13,639 bases of DNA from Gammaproteobacteria bacterium. GTDB taxonomy: Bacteria; Pseudomonadota; Gammaproteobacteria; Pseudomonadales; Pseudohongiellaceae. This document shows, piece after piece, positions 7,140-13,639 of the stretch. The translations under genes and the position numbers were made by a program. The stretch is taken from the NCBI GenBank assembly GCA_003556835.1, contig PWQG01000023.1:1-13639 (forward strand). The letters are read 5' to 3'. Position 1 is the first letter of the stretch. The number at the start of each line of letters is the position of its first letter. Below the pieces are notes generated by a model that saw only the letters and a list, made by a program, of their open reading frames with translations, was not told where the DNA came from and ran no database searches.

Positions 7140-7175
7140 ATCGGGGGCGGCCTTTTGGCTGCCCCCGATTTGCTT
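7140..7175 (+). terminator. Intrinsic terminator or attenuator after the PA2779-family gene
   Basis: A 13-bp stem (7140-7152 with 7157-7169, one G-T wobble) closes a TTTT loop; its outer nine pairs are the perfect ATCGGGGGC/GCCCCCGAT. A modest T-rich tail (TTTGCTTTG) follows. It ends only about 26-30 bases before the esterase ATG, so it either insulates the esterase or acts as a leaky attenuator. Confidence 0.75.
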
Positions 7176-7200
7176 TGCTGGCCAACAAAGGAGATTGACC

Positions 7201-8757
7201 ATGAACCATCGATTCGGGCTGCAATGGGCTGCGGGACTGATGCTGTGTTGTGGAGCCGCGCTTGCCACTGCCCAGACCGTGGAGCTGGACACGCCCCAGG
7301 GGAAACTGCTGGGAACGGCATCTGAAGCGGTACACAGCTTCAAGGGAATACCTTTCGCCGAACCACCGACCGGAGAACGTCGCTGGCAGCCGCCGGGACC
7401 AGCACCGAGCTGGGAGGGCGGGCGCGAAGCGGACAGCTTTGGGCCCAACTGCATTCAGTCCCCGTATCCGGAGAACTCCTTCTTTTATCGCCCGGCACGC
7501 ATCAGCAGTGAAGATTGTCTCTACCTCAATGTCTGGACAGGCGGGGAGTCAGGTGACGATCTGCCAGTCATGGTCTGGATTCATGGTGGGGCGCTGACCC
7601 GTGGTTCAGGTGCGATTGATGTCTACGATGGACATCGGCTGGCCGAAAAGGACGTGGTGCTGGTGACCATTAACTACCGGCTCGGTCCACTGGGTTACTT
7701 TGCCCACCCGGAGCTGATTGCTGAATCTGAAAATTTTGCGGCGGGCAATTACGGCATTCTGGATCAGATCCAGGCCCTGAATTGGGTGCAGGACAATATC
7801 CGTGCCTTCGGCGGTGATCCCGACAATGTCACCATTTTCGGCGAGTCAGCCGGTGCCTGGAGTGTGCATTTGCTCACTGCCAGCCCCCTGGCCGCAGGAT
7901 TGTTCGACAAGGTCATCGCGCAGAGTGGCGCGCGACTGGACCCGCGCCGCGAGCTTGACAGGCAGACTGCTGCCGGGCCTTCTGCCGCTTCGTCCGGTGA
8001 GCAACTGGCCCAAGCCTTGGGTGCGGATTCGCTGCGTGAGCTGCGCGCCATGCCGGCACAGGCGCTGCACGAAGCCGCCATGCAAGCCGGCTTCAACACC
8101 GACGGCATCGTGGATGGCTGGGTACTGCCCGAGCAACCCTATGCACAGTTTGTTGCAGGCCGTCAGAATCCGGTTCCCGTATTGCTGGGATTCAACAAGG
8201 ACGAAGGCACCACCCTGGGAGCTGCAGCCAATGCTCCGGATACGGCGCAGGCTTATGAGGAGCGGATCCGATCGCAATATGGTTCACTGGCGGAGGATTT
8301 TCTCGAAGTCTACCCGGCCGATGATCCGCGTCAGTCCACCCTGGATGCCTATCGCGATATGGCCTTCGGCTGGAATATGGTGACCTGGGCCAACCTGAAC
8401 CGCTTTGTCGATCAACCGGCCTGGCTGTATTACTTCAGCCATCATCCGCCGGGCCCTTCATCCGATGCCCTGGGGGCCTACCATGCCGCCGAGATTGCCT
8501 ATGCCTTCAATAACGCGCACCTGTTGCAGGGTGGCGCGCGAGAAGTGGATATTGAGCTGGCGGATCTGATGTCGGACTACTGGGTGAACTTCGCTCGCAA
8601 CGGTAACCCCAATGGGGATGCCCTGCCGCAATGGGAGCCCTACACTAATGCCGAGCGCCACTATATGCGCTTTGACGGGGGCGCCACCCCGGGCATGGAT
8701 CTGCTGCCGGGACACTGGGGCCTGATGGACCGGATCATGGATCGACGTCGCCAATAA
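7201..8757 (+). CDS. Exported type-B carboxylesterase
   Basis: This 518-residue alpha/beta hydrolase belongs to the carboxylesterase/cholinesterase (type B) family and is of typical family length. A signal peptide (1-23, ending ALATA) sends it to the periplasm or outside. The catalytic triad is visible: Ser216 in GESAGAW, Glu335 in FNKDEGT, and His428 in GAYHAAEIAYAF. The oxyanion loop IHGG (about 127-130) and the family signature EDCLYLNVW (about 104-112) are intact. It should hydrolyse carboxylic esters or possibly a carbamate or lactone; the substrate is unknown. AAAGGAG (7187-7193) fixes the ATG at 7201. Its 3' end overlaps the convergent LysR gene by 23 bases, and the upstream terminator leaves no room for a separate promoter between hairpin and start. 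Confidence 0.92.
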   Translation: MNHRFGLQWAAGLMLCCGAALATAQTVELDTPQGKLLGTASEAVHSFKGIPFAEPPTGERRWQPPGPAPSWEGGREADSFGPNCIQSPYPENSFFYRPARISSEDCLYLNVWTGGESGDDLPVMVWIHGGALTRGSGAIDVYDGHRLAEKDVVLVTINYRLGPLGYFAHPELIAESENFAAGNYGILDQIQALNWVQDNIRAFGGDPDNVTIFGESAGAWSVHLLTASPLAAGLFDKVIAQSGARLDPRRELDRQTAAGPSAASSGEQLAQALGADSLRELRAMPAQALHEAAMQAGFNTDGIVDGWVLPEQPYAQFVAGRQNPVPVLLGFNKDEGTTLGAAANAPDTAQAYEERIRSQYGSLAEDFLEVYPADDPRQSTLDAYRDMAFGWNMVTWANLNRFVDQPAWLYYFSHHPPGPSSDALGAYHAAEIAYAFNNAHLLQGGAREVDIELADLMSDYWVNFARNGNPNGDALPQWEPYTNAERHYMRFDGGATPGMDLLPGHWGLMDRIMDRRRQ

Positions 8758-9637
8758 GCTCCCGGATCAGGTCGGCCATGGCACGCGTGGCCGGCCCGCT
8801 GGCTTCGGAGGAGGCCATGATCAGGTAGAGGGGAATGATCCGGTTGCCGCCCATGACCAATGGCAGTTCCGTCAACTCGCCCCGTTCCAGTTCCCCGGCC
8901 ACCCAGTTGCGCGGCAGGAACGCAAAGGCCAGGCCGGTTTTCAACAGCTGGATGCTGCTGGAGAAGTGGCTCACGGTCCAGCGTTGTTCCGCACCCAGCC
9001 AGCCGGCGTCCTGTTCGCGCCGGTAGCCGCTGTCCCGCAAAACGATCTGGCGCTGACTGCGCAACTCCCATTCATTGATGCCGCCGCTGTCGGCTTCCTG
9101 CAACAGAGGGTGCGACGGACTGGCCACCGGGATCATTTCGATGGAGGTGATGGGGGCGCCGAGGAAGCCGACCGGCACCTTGGTGCCGATCACAATGTCC
9201 GCTTTTTTCTCCAGCAGTGCCTCTTCGGTGCCGGACAGTGTGGTTTCCAGCAGCCGTATTCCGGTCTGGGGGTATTGTGCTGAAAAGCGGCGGAAGACCG
9301 GCAGCAGGATGTTGATGTTCAGCAGCGATTCGACCGCGAGCACCACTTCAGGCTCGATGCCCTGGGCCAGCAGGCCGGCGGTATCCTCGGTTTCCTCGGC
9401 CTGACGCAGCAGTTGCACGGCGCGCCGATACAGCACCTTGCCTTCCTCGGTCAGTTCTGCCTTGCGCCCCTGGATTTCCAGCACTGGCGTGGGCAGTTGT
9501 TCATTGAGTCGGGAAATGGCATAACTGATGCTGGACTGGCTCTTGTTCAGCGCTTCGGCGGCGAGGGCAAAAGACCCTTCTTCCACCACGGCCTTCAAGG
9601 CGGCCCACTGTTCCAGGGTGATTCGCGGAGCACGCAT
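8735..9637 (-). CDS. LysR-family transcriptional regulator
   Basis: This 300-residue regulator has an N-terminal winged helix-turn-helix (about 7-65; recognition region ALNKSQSSISYAISRLNEQL) and a C-terminal co-inducer-binding domain (about 90-295) with the usual two-lobe periplasmic-binding-like fold. It lies divergent from the pirin gene with a 139-base gap, the common arrangement in which a LysR protein controls its divergent neighbour and itself; this pairing recurs in gammaproteobacteria. The inducer is unknown. The start at 9637 gives a standard LysR N-terminus, but the ribosome binding site (AGAGAG) is weak. The 3' end overlaps the esterase stop region by 23 bases in antisense. Confidence 0.92.
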   Translation of the reverse strand: MRAPRITLEQWAALKAVVEEGSFALAAEALNKSQSSISYAISRLNEQLPTPVLEIQGRKAELTEEGKVLYRRAVQLLRQAEETEDTAGLLAQGIEPEVVLAVESLLNINILLPVFRRFSAQYPQTGIRLLETTLSGTEEALLEKKADIVIGTKVPVGFLGAPITSIEMIPVASPSHPLLQEADSGGINEWELRSQRQIVLRDSGYRREQDAGWLGAEQRWTVSHFSSSIQLLKTGLAFAFLPRNWVAGELERGELTELPLVMGGNRIIPLYLIMASSEASGPATRAMADLIRELIGDVDP

Positions 9638-9776
9638 GCAGCTCTCTCTTTATACTACCCACTGACTGGGATTGATCGACTGACTCGCTACATATTCGTG
9701 AAATAATGCAGCAATCCATTCAATAATACGGTTTATTCTATGTCTCATCAATCAGATTACTATTGCGAGGTGAGCA
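9638..9776. promoter_or_regulatory. LysR-pirin divergent control region
   Basis: This 139-base gap is clearly more AT-rich than the flanking genes. Two dyads fit LysR-type sites: TATT-N5-AATA at 9693-9705, which has the classic T-N11-A form, and AATAA-N6-TTATT at 9722-9737. No convincing -35/-10 pair was found for either direction, which is usual for activator-dependent promoters. The pirin ribosome binding site GAGGTGA lies at 9768-9774. The assignment of the dyads to the neighbouring LysR protein is inferred. Confidence 0.4.
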
Positions 9777-10628
9777 ATGCAGACCCGTGAAATCGAGGAA
9801 ATCATCATCGGGCGTCCGGCATCGGATGGTGACGGTGTACGCCTGACCCGTGTGTTCGGAGGTGGTGGTAATGCCGCGCGCTTTGATCCCTGGTTGATGA
9901 TGGACGAGTTCGGCTCGGACGAGGCTGCCGATTACATCGGCGGGTTTCCCTCGCATCCGCACCGTGGCTTCGAGACCATCACCTATATGCTGGAAGGGCA
10001 TATGGAGCACCAGGACCATATGGGCAATGTCGGCGAACTGAAAAACGGTGACGTACAATGGATGACGGCGGGTGCCGGCATCATCCACTCGGAAATGCCC
10101 AGGCAGAAAGAGGGCCGGATGCGCGGCTTCCAGGTCTGGCTCAACCTGCCGGCGGCAGAGAAGATGCAGTCTCCCGACTACCGGGACATCAGCAGTGGTG
10201 AAATCCCCCGATACCAGTTGCCGGGAGTGGAAGTGCTGGCCATAGCCGGATCGCTGCGTGGCAGCGGGCAATCCCTGGCAGGAGCAGTTAGTCGGGACAG
10301 CACCGAAGCCTCATACCTGGATGTGCATATGGACGAAGGGGCGCGCCTGGATCTTGAGGTACCGGGTGAACATACCACTCTGTTGTATGTATACGAGGGC
10401 CGTGTCCGTGTCGGTGAGAAGCAGACCCGTCTGGAGAAGGGACGCCTGGCCCGGCTCAACGCTGGTGAACGATTGTTGATTGAAAGTGGGACGCCAGCGC
10501 GGCTGGTGCTGCTCAGCGGCAAGCCGATCGGTGAGCCGATTGTCCAGTACGGCCCCTTCGTGATGAACTCCAGCGATGAGATCGAGCAGGCACTGCGTGA
10601 CTACCGGGACGGAACACTGGCCCGGTGA
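9777..10628 (+). CDS. Pirin-family bicupin protein
   Basis: This 283-residue cytoplasmic cupin has the conserved N-terminal pirin domain with its metal ligands: His60 and His62 in SHPHRGFET, His104 and Glu106 in GIIHSE. The C-terminal cupin (about 165-275) is also present, with LLYVYEGRVRVGE typical of the family. Bacterial pirins bind iron or another divalent metal. Reported activities include quercetin dioxygenase and interaction with metabolic or regulatory proteins, and the role differs between species. A GAGGTGA site precedes the ATG. The divergent LysR gene probably controls it. No partner gene follows in an operon, because an AT-rich operator region begins right after the stop. Confidence 0.93.
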   Translation: MQTREIEEIIIGRPASDGDGVRLTRVFGGGGNAARFDPWLMMDEFGSDEAADYIGGFPSHPHRGFETITYMLEGHMEHQDHMGNVGELKNGDVQWMTAGAGIIHSEMPRQKEGRMRGFQVWLNLPAAEKMQSPDYRDISSGEIPRYQLPGVEVLAIAGSLRGSGQSLAGAVSRDSTEASYLDVHMDEGARLDLEVPGEHTTLLYVYEGRVRVGEKQTRLEKGRLARLNAGERLLIESGTPARLVLLSGKPIGEPIVQYGPFVMNSSDEIEQALRDYRDGTLAR

Positions 10629-10633
10629 AGCGA

Positions 10634-10681
10634 TATTCCATATAAGAATTAACATATGATTATTTATTCTTATATGGAATA
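10634..10681. promoter_or_regulatory. Perfect 16-bp inverted repeat, candidate operator of the SLC13 gene
   Basis: TATTCCATATAAGAAT (10634-10649) and its exact reverse complement (10666-10681) flank a 16-base AT-rich spacer. The right arm overlaps where the -35 box of the downstream promoter should lie. A third partial copy, TGGAATAAG, follows at 10709-10717, identical to 10675-10683. The half-sites recall CysB-type sulfur-regulator sites, an assignment made by resemblance only. An AT-rich terminator is less likely, as there is no GC stem. Confidence 0.55.
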
Positions 10682-10693
10682 AGTTGCCTGCGT

Positions 10694-10699
10694 TATACT
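10694..10699 (+). promoter_or_regulatory. -10 box (TATACT) of the SLC13 permease promoter
   Basis: TATACT lies 13 bases after the inverted repeat and 27 bases before the ATG. At 16-18 bases upstream only TATATG-like sequence inside the right repeat arm is available as -35, which suits an activator-controlled promoter. The expected start is near 10706, giving a leader of about 20 bases that includes AAGAGG. Confidence 0.5.
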
Positions 10700-10725
10700 G
10701 CCTGCCTCTGGAATAAGAGGTGTAT

Positions 10726-12510
10726 ATGGACTGGCAGGCATGGCTGACCTTGACACTCACCGTCGGCTCGATATTGACCCTGGTGCTTACCCGGCTCAGC
10801 CCGCATATTGTATTGCTGGCCGCCTTGACCGTGCTCAGTGCCACTGGCGTGCTGACCGCAGCTGAGGCCCTGGCCGGTTTCTCCAATCCGGGTCTGATCA
10901 CGGTAGCTGCCATGTTTGTGGTGGCAGCCGGTCTGCATGCCTCGGGTGGAATTGATCTGCTGGTCAATCGCTGGCTGGGTCGGCCCACGTCCCAGCGGGG
11001 CGCCATGTTTCGCCTTTTCCTGCCGGTCATGCCCCTCAGTGCTTTCCTCAATAACACCCCGGTGGTGGCCACCATGATTCCGGCCGTCAACGCCTGGTCG
11101 CGGCGCACCGGAATTCCGGTATCCCGATTGATGATGCCGCTGAGTTATGGCGCCATCCTGGGTGGTACGCTCACCCTGATCGGTACCAGCACCAACCTGG
11201 TGGTGGCCGGGCAGTATGAAGTGTTGACTGGCGATGACAGTTTCCACATCTTTTCCATCACGGCTGTTGGCCTGCCGGTCGCCATTGTTGGCGGCCTGTT
11301 CATGTTGCTGGTGCTGCCGCGCCTGATTCCTGACCGTGATGAGAAGCGTCCCTTTGACAATATGCGCGAATTCACCGTCGAGGTGGCCATCGATCCGGAC
11401 GGCCCCCTGGTGGGCATGACGGTCGAGGAGGCCGGCCTGCGTGACTTGTCGCGCCTGTACCTGGTAGAAATCATCCGTGACAAAACGGTGGTGGCGGCTG
11501 CGCCTTCGGAAGAGAAGCTGTTGGGGGATGATCGTCTGGTCTTTGCGGGGGAAACCGATGCGGTTTCCGATCTGCTGCGCATCAATGGCATTGTGGCCTC
11601 GGTCCGCCGCAAGGGTGAACCCAGCAGTTTTCTGCAGCCCCGGGCCGAGCGCCGTCTGGTGGAAGTGGTGGTGTCCCAGTCCTGCTCCGCAGTGGGCGAG
11701 ACCGTGCGCAGCTCCCGCTTCCGTGATCGTTATGGCGCCGTGGTGCTGGCCTCGGCGCGCAACGGGCAGCGTATCGAAGGCAATCTGGGTAACATCATTC
11801 TCAAGCCGGGTGACACGCTGCTGCTGGAAGCGCGGCCAGCCTTTGTCAGCCGACAGAAGTACAATCGTGACTTTCTGGTGGTGAATGATCTGGACACCGA
11901 AAGGCCCAGGCATGACAAAGCCCTGCTGGCCTGGGGCATACTCCTGACCCTGGTCGCGGCCGCCGGCCTGGGCCTGATCAGCATGATGAACGCAGCCCTG
12001 ATGGCCGGTGGGCTGATGTTGCTCACCGGTTGTCTGTCCGTCAGCCAGGCGGAAAAAAGCCTGGACTTGACCGTGATTCTCACCATTGCTGCATCGTTTG
12101 CACTGGGTGCGGCAATGGAGAAAACGGGGCTGGCTGCGATGCTTGCCGAAAATGCCGTGGCGCTCAGCGGTGGACGCCCGTGGTTGTTGCTGGTGCTGAC
12201 CTATTTCACGGTGTCCCTGCTCACCGAAACCATCACCAACAATGCCGCTGCCATCCTGATGGTACCCCTGGTGCTGGCGCTGACGCTGGCGGCCGGATTG
12301 AATCCCGAGCCGTTCATGTTGGCCATCATGATGGCCGCCTCGGCCAGTTTCGCCACACCACTCGGATACCAGACCAATCTCATGGTCTACGGTCCCGGTG
12401 GTTACCGCTTTACCGATTTCCTGCGCGCGGGCATTCCAATGAACCTGGTGGTGGCCGCCACGGCCCTCACGGTGCTGCTGCTTGGCTGGCCCCTCACCGC
12501 TGTCCCTTGA
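10726..12510 (+). CDS. SLC13-family (DASS) anion permease with two RCK_C domains
   Basis: This 594-residue inner-membrane transporter has two halves of membrane helices (about 5-200 and 400-590) separated by two soluble TrkA-C/RCK_C domains (about 211-290 and 305-375). Each half carries the helix-hairpin and substrate-binding motifs of the divalent anion:sodium symporter family: NNTPVV (109-114) and GTSTNLVV (153-160) in the first, ITNNAAA and TPLGYQTNLMV (544-554) in the second. Relatives carry sulfate, dicarboxylates or related anions, usually driven by sodium; the RCK_C pair is common in predicted sulfate permeases. The ATG at 10726 is chosen over GTG at 10720 because AAGAGG (10715-10720) sits five bases before it. 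The inverted repeat upstream suggests tight control. Confidence 0.9.
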   Translation: MDWQAWLTLTLTVGSILTLVLTRLSPHIVLLAALTVLSATGVLTAAEALAGFSNPGLITVAAMFVVAAGLHASGGIDLLVNRWLGRPTSQRGAMFRLFLPVMPLSAFLNNTPVVATMIPAVNAWSRRTGIPVSRLMMPLSYGAILGGTLTLIGTSTNLVVAGQYEVLTGDDSFHIFSITAVGLPVAIVGGLFMLLVLPRLIPDRDEKRPFDNMREFTVEVAIDPDGPLVGMTVEEAGLRDLSRLYLVEIIRDKTVVAAAPSEEKLLGDDRLVFAGETDAVSDLLRINGIVASVRRKGEPSSFLQPRAERRLVEVVVSQSCSAVGETVRSSRFRDRYGAVVLASARNGQRIEGNLGNIILKPGDTLLLEARPAFVSRQKYNRDFLVVNDLDTERPRHDKALLAWGILLTLVAAAGLGLISMMNAALMAGGLMLLTGCLSVSQAEKSLDLTVILTIAASFALGAAMEKTGLAAMLAENAVALSGGRPWLLLVLTYFTVSLLTETITNNAAAILMVPLVLALTLAAGLNPEPFMLAIMMAASASFATPLGYQTNLMVYGPGGYRFTDFLRAGIPMNLVVAATALTVLLLGWPLTAVP

Positions 12511-12628
12511 AGTTGCTTCGGCGTGGTTCACCGGGCGCTCGCAAAGCCTTCCGGCACTGATGGCGGACTATCAAGCAGCGGCGCAAAACGGTATAGTTCG
12601 ACGCATTATCCATTAAGGATGCCGCAGT

Positions 12629-13585
12629 ATGCGCTCCCGTCTCAGACATCTGTATTGTGCACTGGTCTTCGATCGTCCCTGGCTTGTCATCATCTTCCTG
12701 GCAGCCCTGTTGGTCGTGTCTGCCTGGTTCACCCAGTACTTCAAGCTGGATGTTTCGGCCGATTCACTGATGATGGATGGTGACCCCGAGCTGGAATATT
12801 CCCGTGAAATCAGTCAGCGCTATGGCATGAGTGATGCGGTGCTGGTTTCCTTCTCGCCGCAGGCGCCGCTGTTCAGCCGCGAATCCATCGGACTCATGGC
12901 ACAGCTCGGCGAGGAGCTGGAGAGTCTGGAGCGGGTGGCATCGGTAGATAGCCTGCTGGACGTGCCGGTGTTTGGTAATACACCATTGACCGGGATATCC
13001 GAAGACTACCAGACCGTGATGGACGAGGACGTGGACCTGGAGGCTGCGCGGGAAGAAATCCGTACCAGTCCCGTGTTCAGCAACGCCATTGTCAGCCCTG
13101 ATGGCGAGACCGCTGCCCTGCTGGTCAACTTTTTCTATGATCAACAGTATTACGACCTGGTCAACCGGCGCACGGAGCTGCGGGCCAAGCGGGAAGGCGA
13201 GGGCCTGAGCGCGGATGAGCGGAGTGAGCTGGCATCGGTCAGCCGCGAGTTCGATGAATACAGCGACCGGGCAGCTGAGCTGCGTCATCAGGATATTGCC
13301 ACGATCCGCGGCATTCTCGATGGCTATCGTGATCAGGCTGAGCTGCACCTGGGCGGTGCGCCCATGATCGCCGATGATCTGGTGACCTTCGTGCAGAGTG
13401 ATCTGGCCACCTTCAGCATCGGTGTGTTTGCTTTCATAGTCATTGCCCTGGGCCTGATCTTCCGTCGGCTGCGCTGGGTGTTCCTGCCACTGGCCTGCTG
13501 CGCCGTGGCGGCGCGTTTTTCCTGCGTCGCTCGTTTCGTTCACAACCGCTGTATGCCGCCGTCTTCAATCAGTATGTCGCCCTGA
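12629..13585 (+). CDS. RND/MMPL-type exporter, N-terminal part, 3' end replaced
   Basis: The open frame encodes 318 residues, while predicted RND-superfamily exporters of this type are usually about 750-900. It shows the first membrane helix (about 17-36), a large periplasmic domain (about 37-250) with a charged, probably coiled-coil stretch (about 178-235), and the start of the membrane bundle (about 255-294: FSIGVFAFIVIALGLIF, then RWVFLPLACCAVA). After about residue 294 (13512) the frame reads ARFSCVARFVHN and stops, which is unlike the family, and the PlsB frame takes over. The ATG follows AAGGA by nine bases. The genuine gene therefore ends artificially near 13495-13512. The exported substrate is unknown; relatives move lipids or hydrophobic compounds. 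Confidence 0.85.
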   Translation: MRSRLRHLYCALVFDRPWLVIIFLAALLVVSAWFTQYFKLDVSADSLMMDGDPELEYSREISQRYGMSDAVLVSFSPQAPLFSRESIGLMAQLGEELESLERVASVDSLLDVPVFGNTPLTGISEDYQTVMDEDVDLEAAREEIRTSPVFSNAIVSPDGETAALLVNFFYDQQYYDLVNRRTELRAKREGEGLSADERSELASVSREFDEYSDRAAELRHQDIATIRGILDGYRDQAELHLGGAPMIADDLVTFVQSDLATFSIGVFAFIVIALGLIFRRLRWVFLPLACCAVAARFSCVARFVHNRCMPPSSISMSP

Positions 13586-13639
13586 TCCTGAGCCGCGGGG
13601 TTGCGCTGGAGTATTTCATCGAGGGCACAAGATCACGCA
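13495..13639 (+). CDS. plsB: Glycerol-3-phosphate acyltransferase PlsB, internal fragment
   Basis: From 13495 this frame reads LLRRGGAFFLRRSF, then LYAAVFNQYV and EYFIEGTRSR, up to the window end. This is the middle of PlsB, which joins an acyl chain to glycerol-3-phosphate in the first step of phospholipid synthesis. The RRGGAFF-RRSF block carries the glycerol-3-phosphate-binding region and FIEGTRSR is acyltransferase motif III. About 48 residues are present. The roughly 300 or more N-terminal residues, including the HX4D catalytic motif, are missing upstream, where the DNA encodes the RND exporter in a different frame (offset two bases). No start codon or ribosome binding site precedes it. 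It is 5'-truncated at the junction and cut 3' by the window edge. Confidence 0.85.
   Translation, partial: MLRRGGAFFLRRSFRSQPLYAAVFNQYVALILSRGVALEYFIEGTRSR

Noticed and set aside
10693..12531. Minus-strand open frame of 612 codons opposite the SLC13 gene
   Set aside because: It is long, but rich in Gln, His and Gly as expected of an antisense shadow. The plus strand has clear SLC13 and RCK_C motifs, a promoter and a ribosome binding site.
12592..12597. TATAGT as the -10 box of the RND exporter promoter
   Set aside because: The sequence 16-18 bases upstream does not resemble a -35 box; it is too weak to annotate.
12629..13585. A genuine short 318-residue RND protein with its own natural C-terminus
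   Set aside because: The last 24 or so residues have no membrane helix or family likeness, and the alternative frame over the same bases is clearly PlsB.

Overview
The window is GC-rich, densely packed bacterial chromosome, most likely from a marine or otherwise environmental gammaproteobacterium. The support is a PA2779-family protein, a LysR regulator divergent from a pirin gene, a PlsB-type acyltransferase fragment, and intergenic repeats of the kind common in gammaproteobacteria. The genus cannot be fixed from the sequence, and the PlsB fragment may not belong to the same genome (see below). No tRNA, rRNA, CRISPR array, transposase gene or phage gene was seen.

Layout. 1-398 has no supported gene and holds two structured repeats: an AAAAAGGGGACAGATC-type direct and inverted repeat (102-204), and a nested 26-bp inverted repeat around a hairpin (265-370). 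399-800 (-) is a small four-helix membrane protein with a heme-copper-oxidase-like look. 906-1283 (-) is a VOC/glyoxalase-fold protein. 1428-2675 (+) is an FG-GAP/VCBS-repeat lipoprotein. 2753-4042 (-) is an exported COG1228-type amidohydrolase. 4221-5873 (+) is a periplasmic PQQ-dependent alcohol dehydrogenase, followed immediately by a diheme cytochrome c (5883-6653); together they form an obvious oxidation/electron-transfer unit. 6734-7120 (+) is a PA2779-family membrane protein, followed by a strong hairpin and then an exported type-B carboxylesterase (7201-8757). The esterase converges on, and overlaps by 23 nt, a LysR regulator (8735-9637, -), which is divergent from a pirin gene (9777-10628, +). 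An AT-rich operator-like perfect inverted repeat precedes an SLC13-type permease with two RCK_C domains (10726-12510, +). The window ends in the N-terminal part of an RND/MMPL-type exporter (from 12629).

Functional reading. Much of the window encodes exported hydrolases and an alcohol oxidation module (amidohydrolase, quinoprotein and cytochrome, esterase). This fits a heterotroph that handles esters, amides and alcohols in the periplasm. The quinoprotein has Asp at the position two residues after the catalytic Asp (Asp304-His-Asp306), the known marker of lanthanide-dependent PQQ dehydrogenases (XoxF, ExaF/PedH). The SLC13 permease probably imports a divalent anion such as sulfate or a dicarboxylate, and its promoter carries a striking dyad that may bind a sulfur-type LysR regulator.

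The most unusual spot is the right end. At about 13495-13512 the exporter gene stops matching its family, and another frame abruptly becomes the middle of glycerol-3-phosphate acyltransferase PlsB, running to the window end. Two unrelated genes are joined inside conserved codons. An assembly chimera or a very recent rearrangement is more likely than a new fusion gene.
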